This document shows, one piece after another, positions 34,488 through 43,350 of a stretch of DNA of 64,000 nucleotides. This DNA comes from Epilithonimonas tenax DSM 16811 (GTDB taxonomy: Bacteria; Bacteroidota; Bacteroidia; Flavobacteriales; Weeksellaceae): assembly GCF_000428485.1 (NCBI RefSeq), contig NZ_AUAA01000007.1, positions 1-64,000 on the forward strand, written 5' to 3'. Each line of letters begins with the position of its first letter. Positions within the stretch are counted from its first letter, which is position 1. Both the position numbers and the translations under genes were made by a program. The notes below the pieces were generated by a model. It saw only the letters and a list, made by a program, of their open reading frames with translations, had not been told where the DNA came from and made no database searches.

Positions 34488-34495
34488 CAAATATA
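34488..34495 (-). promoter_or_regulatory. -7 box of the MlaD/Fe-S operon
   Basis: CAAATATA (TATATTTG on minus), 23 bases before the MlaD ATG. Confidence 0.55.
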
Positions 34496-34581
34496 TGAAT
34501 ATTGCATTTATAATTGATATAAATAAAAAACAACAAAAGCGACAATTGTGCCGCTTTTATTGATCTTAAAATATTTTAAAA

Positions 34582-36726
34582 TTATTGCTGAGGATTTTTA
34601 TCCCAAACTTCGATTCTGTAATCTTTAATATTGGCATTGTCCTGAAGACTCTTCAAGAATGCACCAGTGAACTGCTGCGAATTCTGCTGCGTAATAGATT
34701 CTGTGATTTGTTTGATATCTCCTGGTAATTTATTTGTAGTCACTGATTTTTTGACCACCAGATAAACACCCGTCATCCCTTCAATAGGTTGAGATAATTT
34801 GTTCACTGCAACTCCGAATGCTGCACCAGCAACTCTAGGTTCCATCGCACCGTTTACAGAAGGATTGAACACATTTACAGCAGCGCTTGATTTCTGAGCG
34901 CCCAATGCTTTTGCAGCCTGATCTAGGGAAGCATATTTGCCAGCGTTGATTTTCTCAATAATTTTTTTAGCCAGAACTTTATTTTTTACAATAGGCTCTA
35001 TTTGATCTCTTACAGTTTCCGGATCAGCAAGACCTTCTTCCTGTTTTCCTACCACGTAAGCCACAATTCTGTCACCAGTACCTTCTACTGTAAAGATATC
35101 GGTATCGCCAATTTCTCTTTTCTTATCAAAAGCCCAAGCGATAACATCGGCGTCTTTTTCTGTTCCAAGTGCCGGAAGTGTTCCTTGGAAGCGGCTTACG
35201 GTTTTAGGATTATCAAATCTGTATTTGTTTTTCTCCGCCAGGTTTTTGAACTGATTAAAACTTTTCCCTTGACTCTGCTGGATAAATCTGGTAGCCTGAG
35301 TAAGAACCTGATTTTCCGTTTTATCAGAAGCTTTGATATTTTTAGCCAAGTGTGCAATTTTATAAGCCATCGCGCCACTTTTCTTATCTTCAACATTGAT
35401 GATGTGATAACCGAATGCTGTTTCCTGCAATCCAGTAGCGCCTTTTGCATTGCTGGCCAAGAAACTCAAGTATCCTGGTGCAAACTGACTTGCCGGCGTT
35501 GTCCAACCCACACTTCCGTTTCTTTCTACGGCGTTTGGCTCGTCAGACAATTTAAGTCCTTCAGCAAATTTAGCTGGGTCAGCTTTTATAACTGCCAATA
35601 AACTATCCGCAGTTTTCTTCGCTGCTTCTTTTGTTCTTGTCGCTGTGGATCTTTCAGCACCTTTATACGCGATCAAGATATGTTTTGACAACGTAGAGTC
35701 GGAAGCTTTTTTATCTAATAATTTTGAAACCACGTAAAGCGTTTGCTCTTTGTACGGACCGAAAGTTTGTCCTATGGCTGCTGTAGTAATTTTATCTTTC
35801 AATTCTGCTGGCAATTGAGCTGGGCTTACATACTGAGAGATGAAAGGAACATCAGAATTAAGTTCTACAAACATAGAATCATTTTTGGTATTCTGGAAGT
35901 TCTCTGTTCCGTTGGAAGCATCTGTGCCTTTAAGGAAAAGTTTGTTGATCTCGTTCAACGTTGCAGCGTCATCCTGAGCACTTGGTGCAGCAGGGAAATA
36001 AGCATAAGCGATATTTCTGCTGGCAGTAGCCTTGAATCTTGTCGGATGTAATTTGATATAATCTGCAAGATCCTGAGTCGTTACTTTTACGTTGTTCTTT
36101 TTAGAAAACTCTAGGTAATCAACTTTCACAAAATCGATATTGGCCATCTCGTCGCGGAATTTCACCATCAGCTCTGCTTCTTTTTTGCTGGTAGTGACGC
36201 CTGATGTGATATTCCCGAATAACATTCTCGCCATCATTCTGTATTCGATTGCTTTTTTGTTTTTCAACCAGAAAGCATAGTTTTCAGGATTTGTAGCCTG
36301 AGATTTTTCGATCTCAGATTTTATATCTTTCAGTTTAAAGTTTCCTTTCTCGTCAAAATACTGTTGATTCTGAGCGAAAATAGGATCATATTGCAATTGG
36401 CTCCAGAACGTTTCATCTGTAAGTGTTAATCCTGTTTTTTCAAATTGTTGTTTGATGAGCTTGGACTGTACAAGAATCTGCCAAGCCTGCTCTTCTAGAC
36501 CTTTTGTAGGCTGTCCTTGCTGCTGAGCCTGCTGTTGCATAATGAACAACTGGTCATTCAGCTCGTCTCTTGTGATCTCTTCGCCATTTACCTTACCCAA
36601 AATGTTTGGATTTTTACCAAAAACCTTGTCTATTGTATCAGGATTTACCAAGAAAGCCAAAAGTGCTAATGCAATAACTCCTACTAATAGCCACGATCTT
36701 TTTCTAATTTCGCCTAAAATTGCCAT
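34582..36726 (-). CDS. PpiD/SurA-like periplasmic peptidylprolyl isomerase
   Basis: A 714-residue protein anchored by one helix at about 11-28, preceded by IRKRSW. A SurA_N-type chaperone domain follows (GKVNGEEITRDELNDQL). A parvulin rotamase region lies near 340-450 (SKHILIAYKGA, then GSVGWTTP, then GYHIINVED), and a second, degenerate one may lie near 560-690. Such proteins help outer-membrane proteins fold near the Sec channel. It is read alone; the next gene in the same direction is separated by a terminator. Confidence 0.88.
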   Translation of the reverse strand: MAILGEIRKRSWLLVGVIALALLAFLVNPDTIDKVFGKNPNILGKVNGEEITRDELNDQLFIMQQQAQQQGQPTKGLEEQAWQILVQSKLIKQQFEKTGLTLTDETFWSQLQYDPIFAQNQQYFDEKGNFKLKDIKSEIEKSQATNPENYAFWLKNKKAIEYRMMARMLFGNITSGVTTSKKEAELMVKFRDEMANIDFVKVDYLEFSKKNNVKVTTQDLADYIKLHPTRFKATASRNIAYAYFPAAPSAQDDAATLNEINKLFLKGTDASNGTENFQNTKNDSMFVELNSDVPFISQYVSPAQLPAELKDKITTAAIGQTFGPYKEQTLYVVSKLLDKKASDSTLSKHILIAYKGAERSTATRTKEAAKKTADSLLAVIKADPAKFAEGLKLSDEPNAVERNGSVGWTTPASQFAPGYLSFLASNAKGATGLQETAFGYHIINVEDKKSGAMAYKIAHLAKNIKASDKTENQVLTQATRFIQQSQGKSFNQFKNLAEKNKYRFDNPKTVSRFQGTLPALGTEKDADVIAWAFDKKREIGDTDIFTVEGTGDRIVAYVVGKQEEGLADPETVRDQIEPIVKNKVLAKKIIEKINAGKYASLDQAAKALGAQKSSAAVNVFNPSVNGAMEPRVAGAAFGVAVNKLSQPIEGMTGVYLVVKKSVTTNKLPGDIKQITESITQQNSQQFTGAFLKSLQDNANIKDYRIEVWDKNPQQ

Positions 36727-36822
36727 TTTATATTATATGTTTATAATCAGTGTGCGAAAATACATAATTTTAAGAGAATAGGAAAAATTATTTAGAAACA
36801 TTTGTGAATGTGGGATATAAAT

Positions 36823-36852
36823 TAAAAAAAACCTCTAAAAAATAGAGGTTTT
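36823..36852 (-). terminator. terminator of the ECF sigma operon
   Basis: AACCTCTA and TAGAGGTT form a stem; on the minus strand it is followed by a run of eight T. It lies just after the last gene of the operon. Confidence 0.82.
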
Positions 36853-36856
36853 GAAA

Positions 36857-37456
36857 TTATTTATCATTCTTTTTATCAAGCATTTTATCCCTCATTTTTC
36901 CTTCTGTTTGGAAAAGCGTCAACACCTGTTGCGGAGTGAGTATTTTTAAGAATTGATCGGCATAAGTTCTTCTATTGTTAAGGAGCTGCTGTCCTACTTC
37001 AAAACTTTGATTGATACGCCTTAAGGCTTCCTCGTCAGAAAGATGATCCAGGTTTTTATCTACCAGGAATTTCTCTTTGATCTGCTTCTGATTGTTTTGA
37101 TACTCAGCGTACAACTTTTTGAATTCATCTTCTCTATCTTTTGAAATATCAAGATCACTGATGACGATATTTTCTTTCATTTTTTGGTAAAAGACAGATC
37201 TGTCTTTTACGGACATATTACTTACCGCCTCCTTTTTTTCCTGCATATTCATCGTTTTCCACTCCGATGTTCTGGGGATAGGTTGCTGTCTCTGCATCGT
37301 TGCGGAAGGAGATAACGAGTTGGCAGATCCACTTCTGTATGTTGGCGTTGTTGTAGTATTTCTCCCGGCTGTACTTCCAGAATTGCGCTGTTGCGCTTTT
37401 GCGGTATGAGCGCAGAATAATCCGGCAATCAAAATAATTAATAAGCATTTATTCAT
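36857..37456 (-). CDS. exported helical protein of the sigma operon
   Basis: A signal peptide of 21 residues (ends AKAQ) leads to a Ser/Thr/Gln-rich linker (22-65) and then a charged all-alpha domain (KTMNMQEKKEAVSNMS, then EFKKLYAEYQNNQKQIKEKF), ending MRDKMLDKKNDK. This resembles the CpxP/Spy or LTxxQ type of periplasmic stress protein, which would fit an envelope-stress regulon, but the resemblance is by layout only. It is the third gene after the sigma factor and anti-sigma-like gene, 14 bases from the latter. Confidence 0.65.
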   Translation of the reverse strand: MNKCLLIILIAGLFCAHTAKAQQRNSGSTAGRNTTTTPTYRSGSANSLSPSATMQRQQPIPRTSEWKTMNMQEKKEAVSNMSVKDRSVFYQKMKENIVISDLDISKDREDEFKKLYAEYQNNQKQIKEKFLVDKNLDHLSDEEALRRINQSFEVGQQLLNNRRTYADQFLKILTPQQVLTLFQTEGKMRDKMLDKKNDK

Positions 37457-37470
37457 CTTTTTGATTTTAA

Positions 37471-38058
37471 TTAATTATAAAGATCAAGATAAACATCTTG
37501 TTCGCTATTCCTGTCTAAGTCTTTCAACTGATCTGGTGTAAAAGCGGCAAGCACTTTTTCTACTTCGGCTTCCGGTTTTCTCTCCGTTTCATAAGCATAA
37601 TCCTGCCTATTGGTACCGTTTGTTGCGACTGATTTGCTTTTTAAGATCTGATCTGGGGATTCAAAAGAAGTATCCTGCAACGGAACATTGAAAAGTTTGC
37701 GCTTTGAGGTCTCTGTACGGGTTTCTATGGAAGTATTATTTTCAGCCATTAGATCTTTTGCAGGCTCCTGAACTGGTTCAATTTTATAAACACTGTCAAT
37801 AATTGGGCTCTGCTGAGCCACAGAAACTTCGGGATCGTTACTGAATCCCAAAAATGCAGTAATTCCTGCAATCAAAACGATTGCTGCTGCGGCCATCCAT
37901 TTGAAATTAAGAGCAAAAACTTTAGCTTCCTTTTTCACAACCACTGGGTTTTTTCCCACTGTTTGTGAAATGACATTCGCCTGTATCTGTTTGAAAAAAT
38001 CCTCGGAAGGCTCCGGATACGGCGTTTTTCTGTTTAGTTTTTCAATATCGATTTTCAT
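37471..38058 (-). CDS. anti-sigma-factor-like single-pass membrane protein
   Basis: A 195-residue protein with a cytoplasmic N-terminus (1-50, TPYPEPSEDFFKQIQANV), one membrane helix near 51-70 (FKWMAAAAIVLIAGITAFLGF), and an acidic Ser/Thr-rich outer part. Position between an ECF sigma gene (15 bases upstream) and an exported protein fits an anti-sigma factor. No zinc-binding anti-sigma motif (HxxxCxxC) is present, so the mechanism of binding is not predicted. Function is inferred from context. Confidence 0.6.
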   Translation of the reverse strand: MKIDIEKLNRKTPYPEPSEDFFKQIQANVISQTVGKNPVVVKKEAKVFALNFKWMAAAAIVLIAGITAFLGFSNDPEVSVAQQSPIIDSVYKIEPVQEPAKDLMAENNTSIETRTETSKRKLFNVPLQDTSFESPDQILKSKSVATNGTNRQDYAYETERKPEAEVEKVLAAFTPDQLKDLDRNSEQDVYLDLYN

Positions 38059-38073
38059 TTTCTTTTATTTTTT

Positions 38074-38631
38074 TTAAAACTCCTGCGAGTAATTGTCCTT
38101 AATATAATTCTCTACCTTGTCTTTGGCATAGTGATAATTCGTTTTCAAAGTTCCGACCGACATATCCAAAATCTTCGAGATCTCTTCATAAGGCAAATCA
38201 TCATAATACCTCATATTGAACACCAATTTCTGTTTCTCCGGCAAAGTTTGGATCGCCTTTTGCAAAAAAACCTGAATCTCTTCCGCATCCTGTCCTGCAT
38301 TATCAGCTACCAGATTCTGCATATGGTATTCTGCATCTTCATCCGTCTTCTTCATCCTGTTCATTTTATTCAGTGCCTGCAAGGCTTCATTGGTAGCGAT
38401 TCTATACAGCCAAGTGTACAGTTTGCTGTCATTTTTGAACTGATGAATATTCTGATACGCCTTTATAAATGTATCCTGCAAAACATCCTGAGCACCATCG
38501 TGATCCACAATCAACCGCCGAATATGCCAATAAAGACGACTCTGATAAGCATCCATCATCTCGCGCAAACCTTTCTCCACTGTTTGTGGTTTAGCGAAGA
38601 GATTTACAATTTCCTCATCTTTGAGCTTCAT
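38074..38631 (-). CDS. ECF-type RNA polymerase sigma factor
   Basis: A 185-residue sigma-70 family protein with only regions 2 and 4. Region 2 is seen in LYWHIRRLIVDHDGAQDVLQDTFIKAYQNI and LYTWLYRIATNEALQAL, region 4 in LPEKQKLVFNMRYYDDLPYEEISKIL with the helix-turn-helix MSVGTLKTNYHYAKDKV. It starts an operon with two membrane-envelope genes. No extracytoplasmic sensor is encoded here beyond the anti-sigma-like protein. Confidence 0.93.
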   Translation of the reverse strand: MKLKDEEIVNLFAKPQTVEKGLREMMDAYQSRLYWHIRRLIVDHDGAQDVLQDTFIKAYQNIHQFKNDSKLYTWLYRIATNEALQALNKMNRMKKTDEDAEYHMQNLVADNAGQDAEEIQVFLQKAIQTLPEKQKLVFNMRYYDDLPYEEISKILDMSVGTLKTNYHYAKDKVENYIKDNYSQEF

Positions 38632-38666
38632 TCAGGTGTTTCGTAGTTTTGATTAAAAAATAAGAC

Positions 38667-38674
38667 CAAAGTTA
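38667..38674 (-). promoter_or_regulatory. -7 box of the ECF sigma operon
   Basis: CAAAGTTA (TAACTTTG on minus), 35 bases upstream of the sigma ATG. It resembles the housekeeping box, so the operon need not be driven only by its own sigma factor. Confidence 0.5.
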
Positions 38675-38845
38675 AATTATTTTTTCAATTTCTTTTAATT
38701 AAATTAAACACGAAGAGTTTGTTTAAAAATGATTAAAAAATAACATTTCCAAGACATTTTGCGCACAATCACAATTATCAACCATTAATATCAAAATTCT
38801 CCGTGGACTTGGTGTTCAAATTTTTCTGAATTTTAAACAAAAATC

Positions 38846-38853
38846 TATCTTTG
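38846..38853 (+). promoter_or_regulatory. -7 box of the DUF2520 gene, nearly leaderless
   Basis: TATCTTTG ends 5 bases before the ATG at 38859. Confidence 0.6.
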
Positions 38854-38858
38854 TTCTT

Positions 38859-39608
38859 ATGAAAACAATAATTATCGGCTCGGGAAATGTGGCTTATCAT
38901 TTGGCAAAAGCTTTCACTCAGAATAATATGAAAGTTCATCAGATTTTTGGACGAAATGAAATTGAACTTTCAAAGATTTCAACTGAGTTTGACATTCCTT
39001 ATTCAACTGAAAAATTAGATGAAGCTGAACTTTACATCATCGCCGTTTCTGATTCATCTGTTGAAAATGTCTCCGAATTAATTAAAAACGAAAATGTACT
39101 TGTAGCTCACACTTCCGGATCATTACCAAAAGAAATCCTGAAAGGCAATTACAGAAAAGCGAGTTTCTACGCTTTGCAGACTTTTTCCAAAACCAAGGAT
39201 CTCGATTATTCAAAAATTCCGTTTTTTATAGAAGCTGAGGATCAAATTGATGAAAAATCTCTTTTTGAGTTAGCATCCATTATTTCTGATAATGTCGAAA
39301 TTGCAACATATGAGAAGCGAAAGTACATTCATCTCACCGCTGTTTTTGCCTGCAACTTCGTGAATCATTTGTTTGCAAGAGCCAAGGAAATTTCCGATGC
39401 TCAGGCTCTTAATTTCAATTATTTCCTTCCTTTAATTAATGAAACCGTAGAGAAAATCAATCATCTTGAACCAAAACTCGCTCAAACCGGACCAGCCGTA
39501 CGTGGCGACGAAAGGATTTTAAAACTGCACGAAGATCTGATTAAAAATGAGGAGCAACTCAAAATTTATAAAACAATGAATGAGTCGATCAGAAAAATGT
39601 ATGAATAA
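38859..39608 (+). CDS. Rossmann-fold protein with DUF2520 domain
   Basis: A 249-residue protein. The N-terminal half is an NAD(P)-binding domain of the F420-oxidoreductase type (IIGSGNVAYHLAKAF, GxGxxA pattern at 6-11). The C-terminal half is DUF2520 (CNFVNHLFARAKEIS, then LAQTGPAVRGDERIL). The fold is that of 6-phosphogluconate or ketopantoate reductases, but the reaction is unknown. It is read alone upstream of the GLPGLI gene, with 57 bases between. Confidence 0.88.
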   Translation: MKTIIIGSGNVAYHLAKAFTQNNMKVHQIFGRNEIELSKISTEFDIPYSTEKLDEAELYIIAVSDSSVENVSELIKNENVLVAHTSGSLPKEILKGNYRKASFYALQTFSKTKDLDYSKIPFFIEAEDQIDEKSLFELASIISDNVEIATYEKRKYIHLTAVFACNFVNHLFARAKEISDAQALNFNYFLPLINETVEKINHLEPKLAQTGPAVRGDERILKLHEDLIKNEEQLKIYKTMNESIRKMYE

Positions 39609-39665
39609 TTGTGTAACATTTTCCGGAATACTACACTAATTATTCAGAAACAAAAAATATAAAAT

Positions 39666-40568
39666 ATGAACCCTCTCAAAAAATTATTCATTCTTCCAAT
39701 TCTGACGGTTGGATCCATGGTTTTTGCTCAAACGGCTTCTAACCGTTTTTTCTACGAATTGACTTTCAAACCAAAGAAAGATTCGGCTAAAGTCGAAAAA
39801 GTAATGACAACACTAGATATCACAAAAGAAAAATCACTTTACAGAGACTTTACTTGGGTTGCTCAGGATTCTATCATTAAAATAGAAGTAGAAGCGATGC
39901 AGAAAGCTGGCGTTTTCAAGGATATGTCAAAATCTATGAGAATGCCAAAATTTGCTTACAAGGTAGAAAAAGCCTATCCGGATATGAAGGTAATCTTGGA
40001 AGAAGGACTTCAAAACGGGATGACGCCGGTGAAGTTAGGTTACGTAGACAACACCAAATTCAATTGGAGTATCACATCTGATAAAGTAAAAATCGGAACC
40101 TATAGCACGCAGAAAGCCACCACAGACTTCGGAGGCAGAAAATGGAATGCGTGGTTCACCACAGATCTTCCTTTTCAAGATGGCCCTTATAAATTCTATG
40201 GGTTGCCAGGGCTGATTGTAAAGATTGAAGATGATGGCGGAAATTATTCTTGGGAACTGAAGGGCAATAAAAAAGTCGACAATTTCGAAGAATTATCTTA
40301 CATCGAAAAAATATCGCCGGGCGGAAGTGCGAAACGTGTAGAAGTATCCAGAGACAAATTTGAAAGTACCATTGCAGATTTCAAGAAAGATCCTTTTGCA
40401 ACCATCAGGCCGATGCTGAAACCAGAAATGATGTCTCAAAAATTACCTGGGAGTGATGTTAGCATTGGCGAAATGGTAAAAAAACAGGAAAAAATGCTGA
40501 AAGATTTTTATGACGCCAACGATAATCCAATAGAACCGCCTGTTCTGAAAGACAAAAAGAAAAAATAA
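39666..40568 (+). CDS. GLPGLI family protein, exported
   Basis: A signal peptide (1-21, ending VFAQ) leads to the family's defining motif YGLPGLIVKIED near 178-189, preceded by WFTTDLPFQDGP. These Bacteroidota proteins are about 250-300 residues and have unknown function; many sit beside TonB-dependent receptors, but none is near here. The C-terminus is Lys-rich (DKKKK). A terminator follows. Confidence 0.9.
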   Translation: MNPLKKLFILPILTVGSMVFAQTASNRFFYELTFKPKKDSAKVEKVMTTLDITKEKSLYRDFTWVAQDSIIKIEVEAMQKAGVFKDMSKSMRMPKFAYKVEKAYPDMKVILEEGLQNGMTPVKLGYVDNTKFNWSITSDKVKIGTYSTQKATTDFGGRKWNAWFTTDLPFQDGPYKFYGLPGLIVKIEDDGGNYSWELKGNKKVDNFEELSYIEKISPGGSAKRVEVSRDKFESTIADFKKDPFATIRPMLKPEMMSQKLPGSDVSIGEMVKKQEKMLKDFYDANDNPIEPPVLKDKKKK

Positions 40569-40571
40569 AAC

Positions 40572-40602
40572 AGAAACCGGGAAAAAAACTTCTCGGTTTT
40601 TT
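40572..40602 (+). terminator. terminator after the GLPGLI gene
   Basis: AAACCG and CGGTTT form a short stem with a long A-rich loop, followed by seven T. Confidence 0.65.
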
Positions 40603-40641
40603 TATGATTAATATCCTTATTTAGATTTATTTAAAACAAGC

Positions 40642-40649
40642 TATATTTG
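40642..40649 (+). promoter_or_regulatory. -7 box of the feo operon
   Basis: TATATTTG, 21 bases before the TTG start of feoA at 40671. No Fur box could be confirmed by eye. Confidence 0.5.
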
Positions 40650-40670
40650 CAATTCTAAAATTGATGAATT

Positions 40671-40925
40671 TTGCAAAATAAACATCCAGATAAATTGTGT
40701 TGCTTCCCAAAAAACAAATTAGGGAAAATCACAGGCTATGATAATGAGCATCTGCAAATGCCTACCAAGATCTTAGAAATGGGACTTCTTCCGGAAACTT
40801 CATTTCAGGTTCTGTATCAGGCACCTTTTGGTGGTCCACTTTACATAGAATACGGCTCCGAAAAAACAAAAGTCGCGTTGCGGGAAGAGGAAGCAAAATA
40901 CATCAAGGTAGAAGTATGGGGATAA
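40671..40925 (+). CDS. feoA: FeoA domain protein
   Basis: An 84-residue SH3-like protein with the FeoA features MGLLPETSFQVLYQAPFGGP and a C-terminal LREEEAKYIKVEV. It supports ferrous iron uptake by FeoB, probably as a small regulator at its cytoplasmic face. The start is TTG, because the ATG at 40664 runs into a stop and a stop at 40665 limits the frame. Cys11 and Cys12 are present but not a family feature. Its end overlaps feoB by 10 bases. Confidence 0.88.
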   Translation: MQNKHPDKLCCFPKNKLGKITGYDNEHLQMPTKILEMGLLPETSFQVLYQAPFGGPLYIEYGSEKTKVALREEEAKYIKVEVWG

Positions 40926-42961
40926 TGCAGGATCAGAAAAAGCAGAAACAGATCTTATTGGTGGGAAACCCGAATGTGGGGAAATCTACACTTTTCAACA
41001 GTCTGTGCAACAGAAAACAAAAAACCGGAAACTACGCTGGCGTTACCGTCGCAAGTCTGTCCGGAAATTATATTTATAACAATGAGGAGGTAGAGATCAC
41101 GGATCTTCCAGGATCTTACAGCATCTACCCAACTTCGGAAGATGAAGCGATCTTTTCCAGATATCTGATTCAGGAACAGGACAATTACATTGGTGTTCTG
41201 TACATTGCAGATGCGATCAATATGAAGCGAAGCCTGCTTCTGTTTCAGCAGATTCAGGATTTGGGAATCCCCATCCTGATGGTTGTGAACCAAATTGATG
41301 AGGCCGAAAAACGCGGCATCAAGATCAATACAGAGGCGCTTTCCAAAACACTGAACGTCGAGATCTTAAGAACCAACGCCAAGGAACACATTGGTATCGA
41401 TGAGATCCGTGAAGCAATTTTCAGCAATCAATTCAATAAATCTTCCCAAAGCACTTTTGAAATCCCGATTGAGCAAAAAGGATTGGTTTACAAAATATCC
41501 CAGAACACAAAAGACCAGAATCTTTACAAAATCTGGACGCTTCTGGCGGCAGACACTTATCTTGGAAAAATTGAAAGGATCAATGAGATCATTACTCAGG
41601 AAGATGCCAAATGCAATGTTCCAAAACGTCTCCAGATACAGGAAACAGTAAGACGATATCAGAATATTGATCAAATAATTTCTGAAACCACGGAGAAAAT
41701 CCCGCAAAGAAAGCAGCTTCTGACAGAAAAACTAGACCGCATCTTGGTTCACCCAGTTTGGGGATATTTGATTTTCTTCCTGATTTTATTATTAATATTT
41801 CAAAGTGTTTTCTTTCTTGCCGAATATCCAATGAACTGGATAGAAGGCCTATTCAGTTGGTTTTCAAATTTCTCAGGAGATTACCTTCCGGAAGGGCCAA
41901 TCAATTCATTAATATCAAACGGGATACTGCCGGGAGTTGGCGGCATCGTGATTTTTGCACCACAGATTGGAATCTTACTTTACTTTCTCTATTTGTTAGA
42001 AGACTCTGGCTATATGGCAAGGGTTATCTTTTTGATGGACAGATTCTTACGACCATTTGGGTTGAATGGCAAAAGTATCGTTCCACTGGTTTCCGGAACG
42101 GCTTGCGCTATTCCTGCAATAATGTCTACAAGAAACATAGAAAACATCAAGGAAAGACTGATTACGATTCTCGTAACGCCTTTTATGACGTGTTCTGCGA
42201 GATTACCGGTTTACAGCATCATCATTGGATTGATCATTCCAGACGAAAGTTTTTATGGCATCAAATACAGAGCTTTGGCACTTTTGTCAATGTATCTTTT
42301 AGGCTTCGCGATGTCATTATTTTCTTCCTTAATTCTTAAAAATTTAATAAAAACTAAGGTCAAAAGTTTCCTGGTGATGGATCTTCCGACCTACAAAATG
42401 CCATTATTCGGTTATGATTTCAAATTGGTTTTGGGCAAAGTTTGGGAATTTATAAGTGGTGCAGGCAAAGTTATTTTCACGGTGAGTATTATTTTATGGA
42501 CATTAAGCTACTTCGGTCCATCTCAAAAAGAAAATCAAACGATTGCTTCGAATGTAAAATTAGAAAAATCTTACCTTGGGAAAATCGGTCGTTCTATGGA
42601 ACCAGCGATTGCACCTTTGGGCTACGACTGGAAAATGGGAATCGGGATTTTGACAAGTTTTGCCGCGAGAGAGGTTTTTGTCGGCACATTATCAACCCTT
42701 TACAGTCTGGACGATGAAGCGCCAGAAGGCCGATTGATAGAGAAAATGAGACTGGACACCCATCCAAATGGTGACAAAGTTTTCAGTTTTGCGACAGGCG
42801 TTTCGATTTTGCTTTTTTATGCGTTTGCGATGCAGTGTATTTCTACAATTGCCGTGGTTTACAGAGAAACACAGAGTTTGAAATGGACGTTGCTTCAGAC
42901 TTTTGCGATGACTTTTTTGGCATACATTTCGGCACTTGTTGCTTATCAGATTCTGAAATAA
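40916..42961 (+). CDS. feoB: ferrous iron transporter FeoB
   Basis: A 681-residue inner-membrane protein. The N-terminal G domain has GNPNVGKST at 17-25 (G1), DLPGSY (G3) and NQID (G4). The membrane part has the two Gate domains with about eight helices, with the conserved Cys and Pro stretches VSGTACAIPAIMSTR and PFMTCSARLPVY. It imports Fe2+, with GTP hydrolysis in the G domain. It overlaps feoA and is followed at 15 bases by a small Cys-rich partner gene. Confidence 0.96.
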   Translation: MGIMQDQKKQKQILLVGNPNVGKSTLFNSLCNRKQKTGNYAGVTVASLSGNYIYNNEEVEITDLPGSYSIYPTSEDEAIFSRYLIQEQDNYIGVLYIADAINMKRSLLLFQQIQDLGIPILMVVNQIDEAEKRGIKINTEALSKTLNVEILRTNAKEHIGIDEIREAIFSNQFNKSSQSTFEIPIEQKGLVYKISQNTKDQNLYKIWTLLAADTYLGKIERINEIITQEDAKCNVPKRLQIQETVRRYQNIDQIISETTEKIPQRKQLLTEKLDRILVHPVWGYLIFFLILLLIFQSVFFLAEYPMNWIEGLFSWFSNFSGDYLPEGPINSLISNGILPGVGGIVIFAPQIGILLYFLYLLEDSGYMARVIFLMDRFLRPFGLNGKSIVPLVSGTACAIPAIMSTRNIENIKERLITILVTPFMTCSARLPVYSIIIGLIIPDESFYGIKYRALALLSMYLLGFAMSLFSSLILKNLIKTKVKSFLVMDLPTYKMPLFGYDFKLVLGKVWEFISGAGKVIFTVSIILWTLSYFGPSQKENQTIASNVKLEKSYLGKIGRSMEPAIAPLGYDWKMGIGILTSFAAREVFVGTLSTLYSLDDEAPEGRLIEKMRLDTHPNGDKVFSFATGVSILLFYAFAMQCISTIAVVYRETQSLKWTLLQTFAMTFLAYISALVAYQILK

Positions 42962-42976
42962 TTTTAAATCAGAAAA

Positions 42977-43120
42977 ATGGAAAACTCAATCATTATACAA
43001 TACGCGATCATCGGATTATTGGTTTTAGGAGCGCTTTACTTTACTTTTAAGAAATTTACCAAAACCTTTTCCAAGAAAAAAGACGGCAAAAACTGTGGTC
43101 CGGATTGTGGCTGTTCTTAA
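42977..43120 (+). CDS. FeoB-associated Cys-rich membrane peptide
   Basis: A 47-residue frame that starts ATG at 42977 and stops TAA at 43118-43120. It has one membrane helix (about 5-22) and a basic, Cys-containing tail that ends NCGPDCGCS. This is the typical small protein encoded just after feoB in many bacteria. Its role in iron transport is not settled; a metal-binding or stabilising role is inferred. Spacing of 15 bases to feoB indicates cotranscription. Confidence 0.88.
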   Translation: MENSIIIQYAIIGLLVLGALYFTFKKFTKTFSKKKDGKNCGPDCGCS

Positions 43121-43311
43121 CTGGAAAAATTGAATGATTCTGGCAGTCATTACAATGACGCAAGCTCACACATTATCCATAAGGGTTTTTTACGCACTTT
43201 TTTTTTAGAGACCAAACGCATCATCTTAGGCAAAAAAGAGCTGTGAGAGAATTCAAGAGAAAACACCAGCACTTTGATGTGAAATTGAAAACCATAATGA
43301 CTTCTTTTTAA

Positions 43312-43319
43312 TACATTTG
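43312..43319 (+). promoter_or_regulatory. -7 box of glmM
   Basis: TACATTTG, 31 bases before the glmM ATG at 43351. Confidence 0.55.
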
Positions 43320-43350
43320 CACTGCAATATAAAAACCTTAAAATTCAAAA

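Noticed and set aside
43121-43310. Possible dispersed repeat (GTCATTACAATGAC) after the FeoB-associated gene
   Set aside because: Only a 14-base palindrome without a second copy in the window; too short to call.
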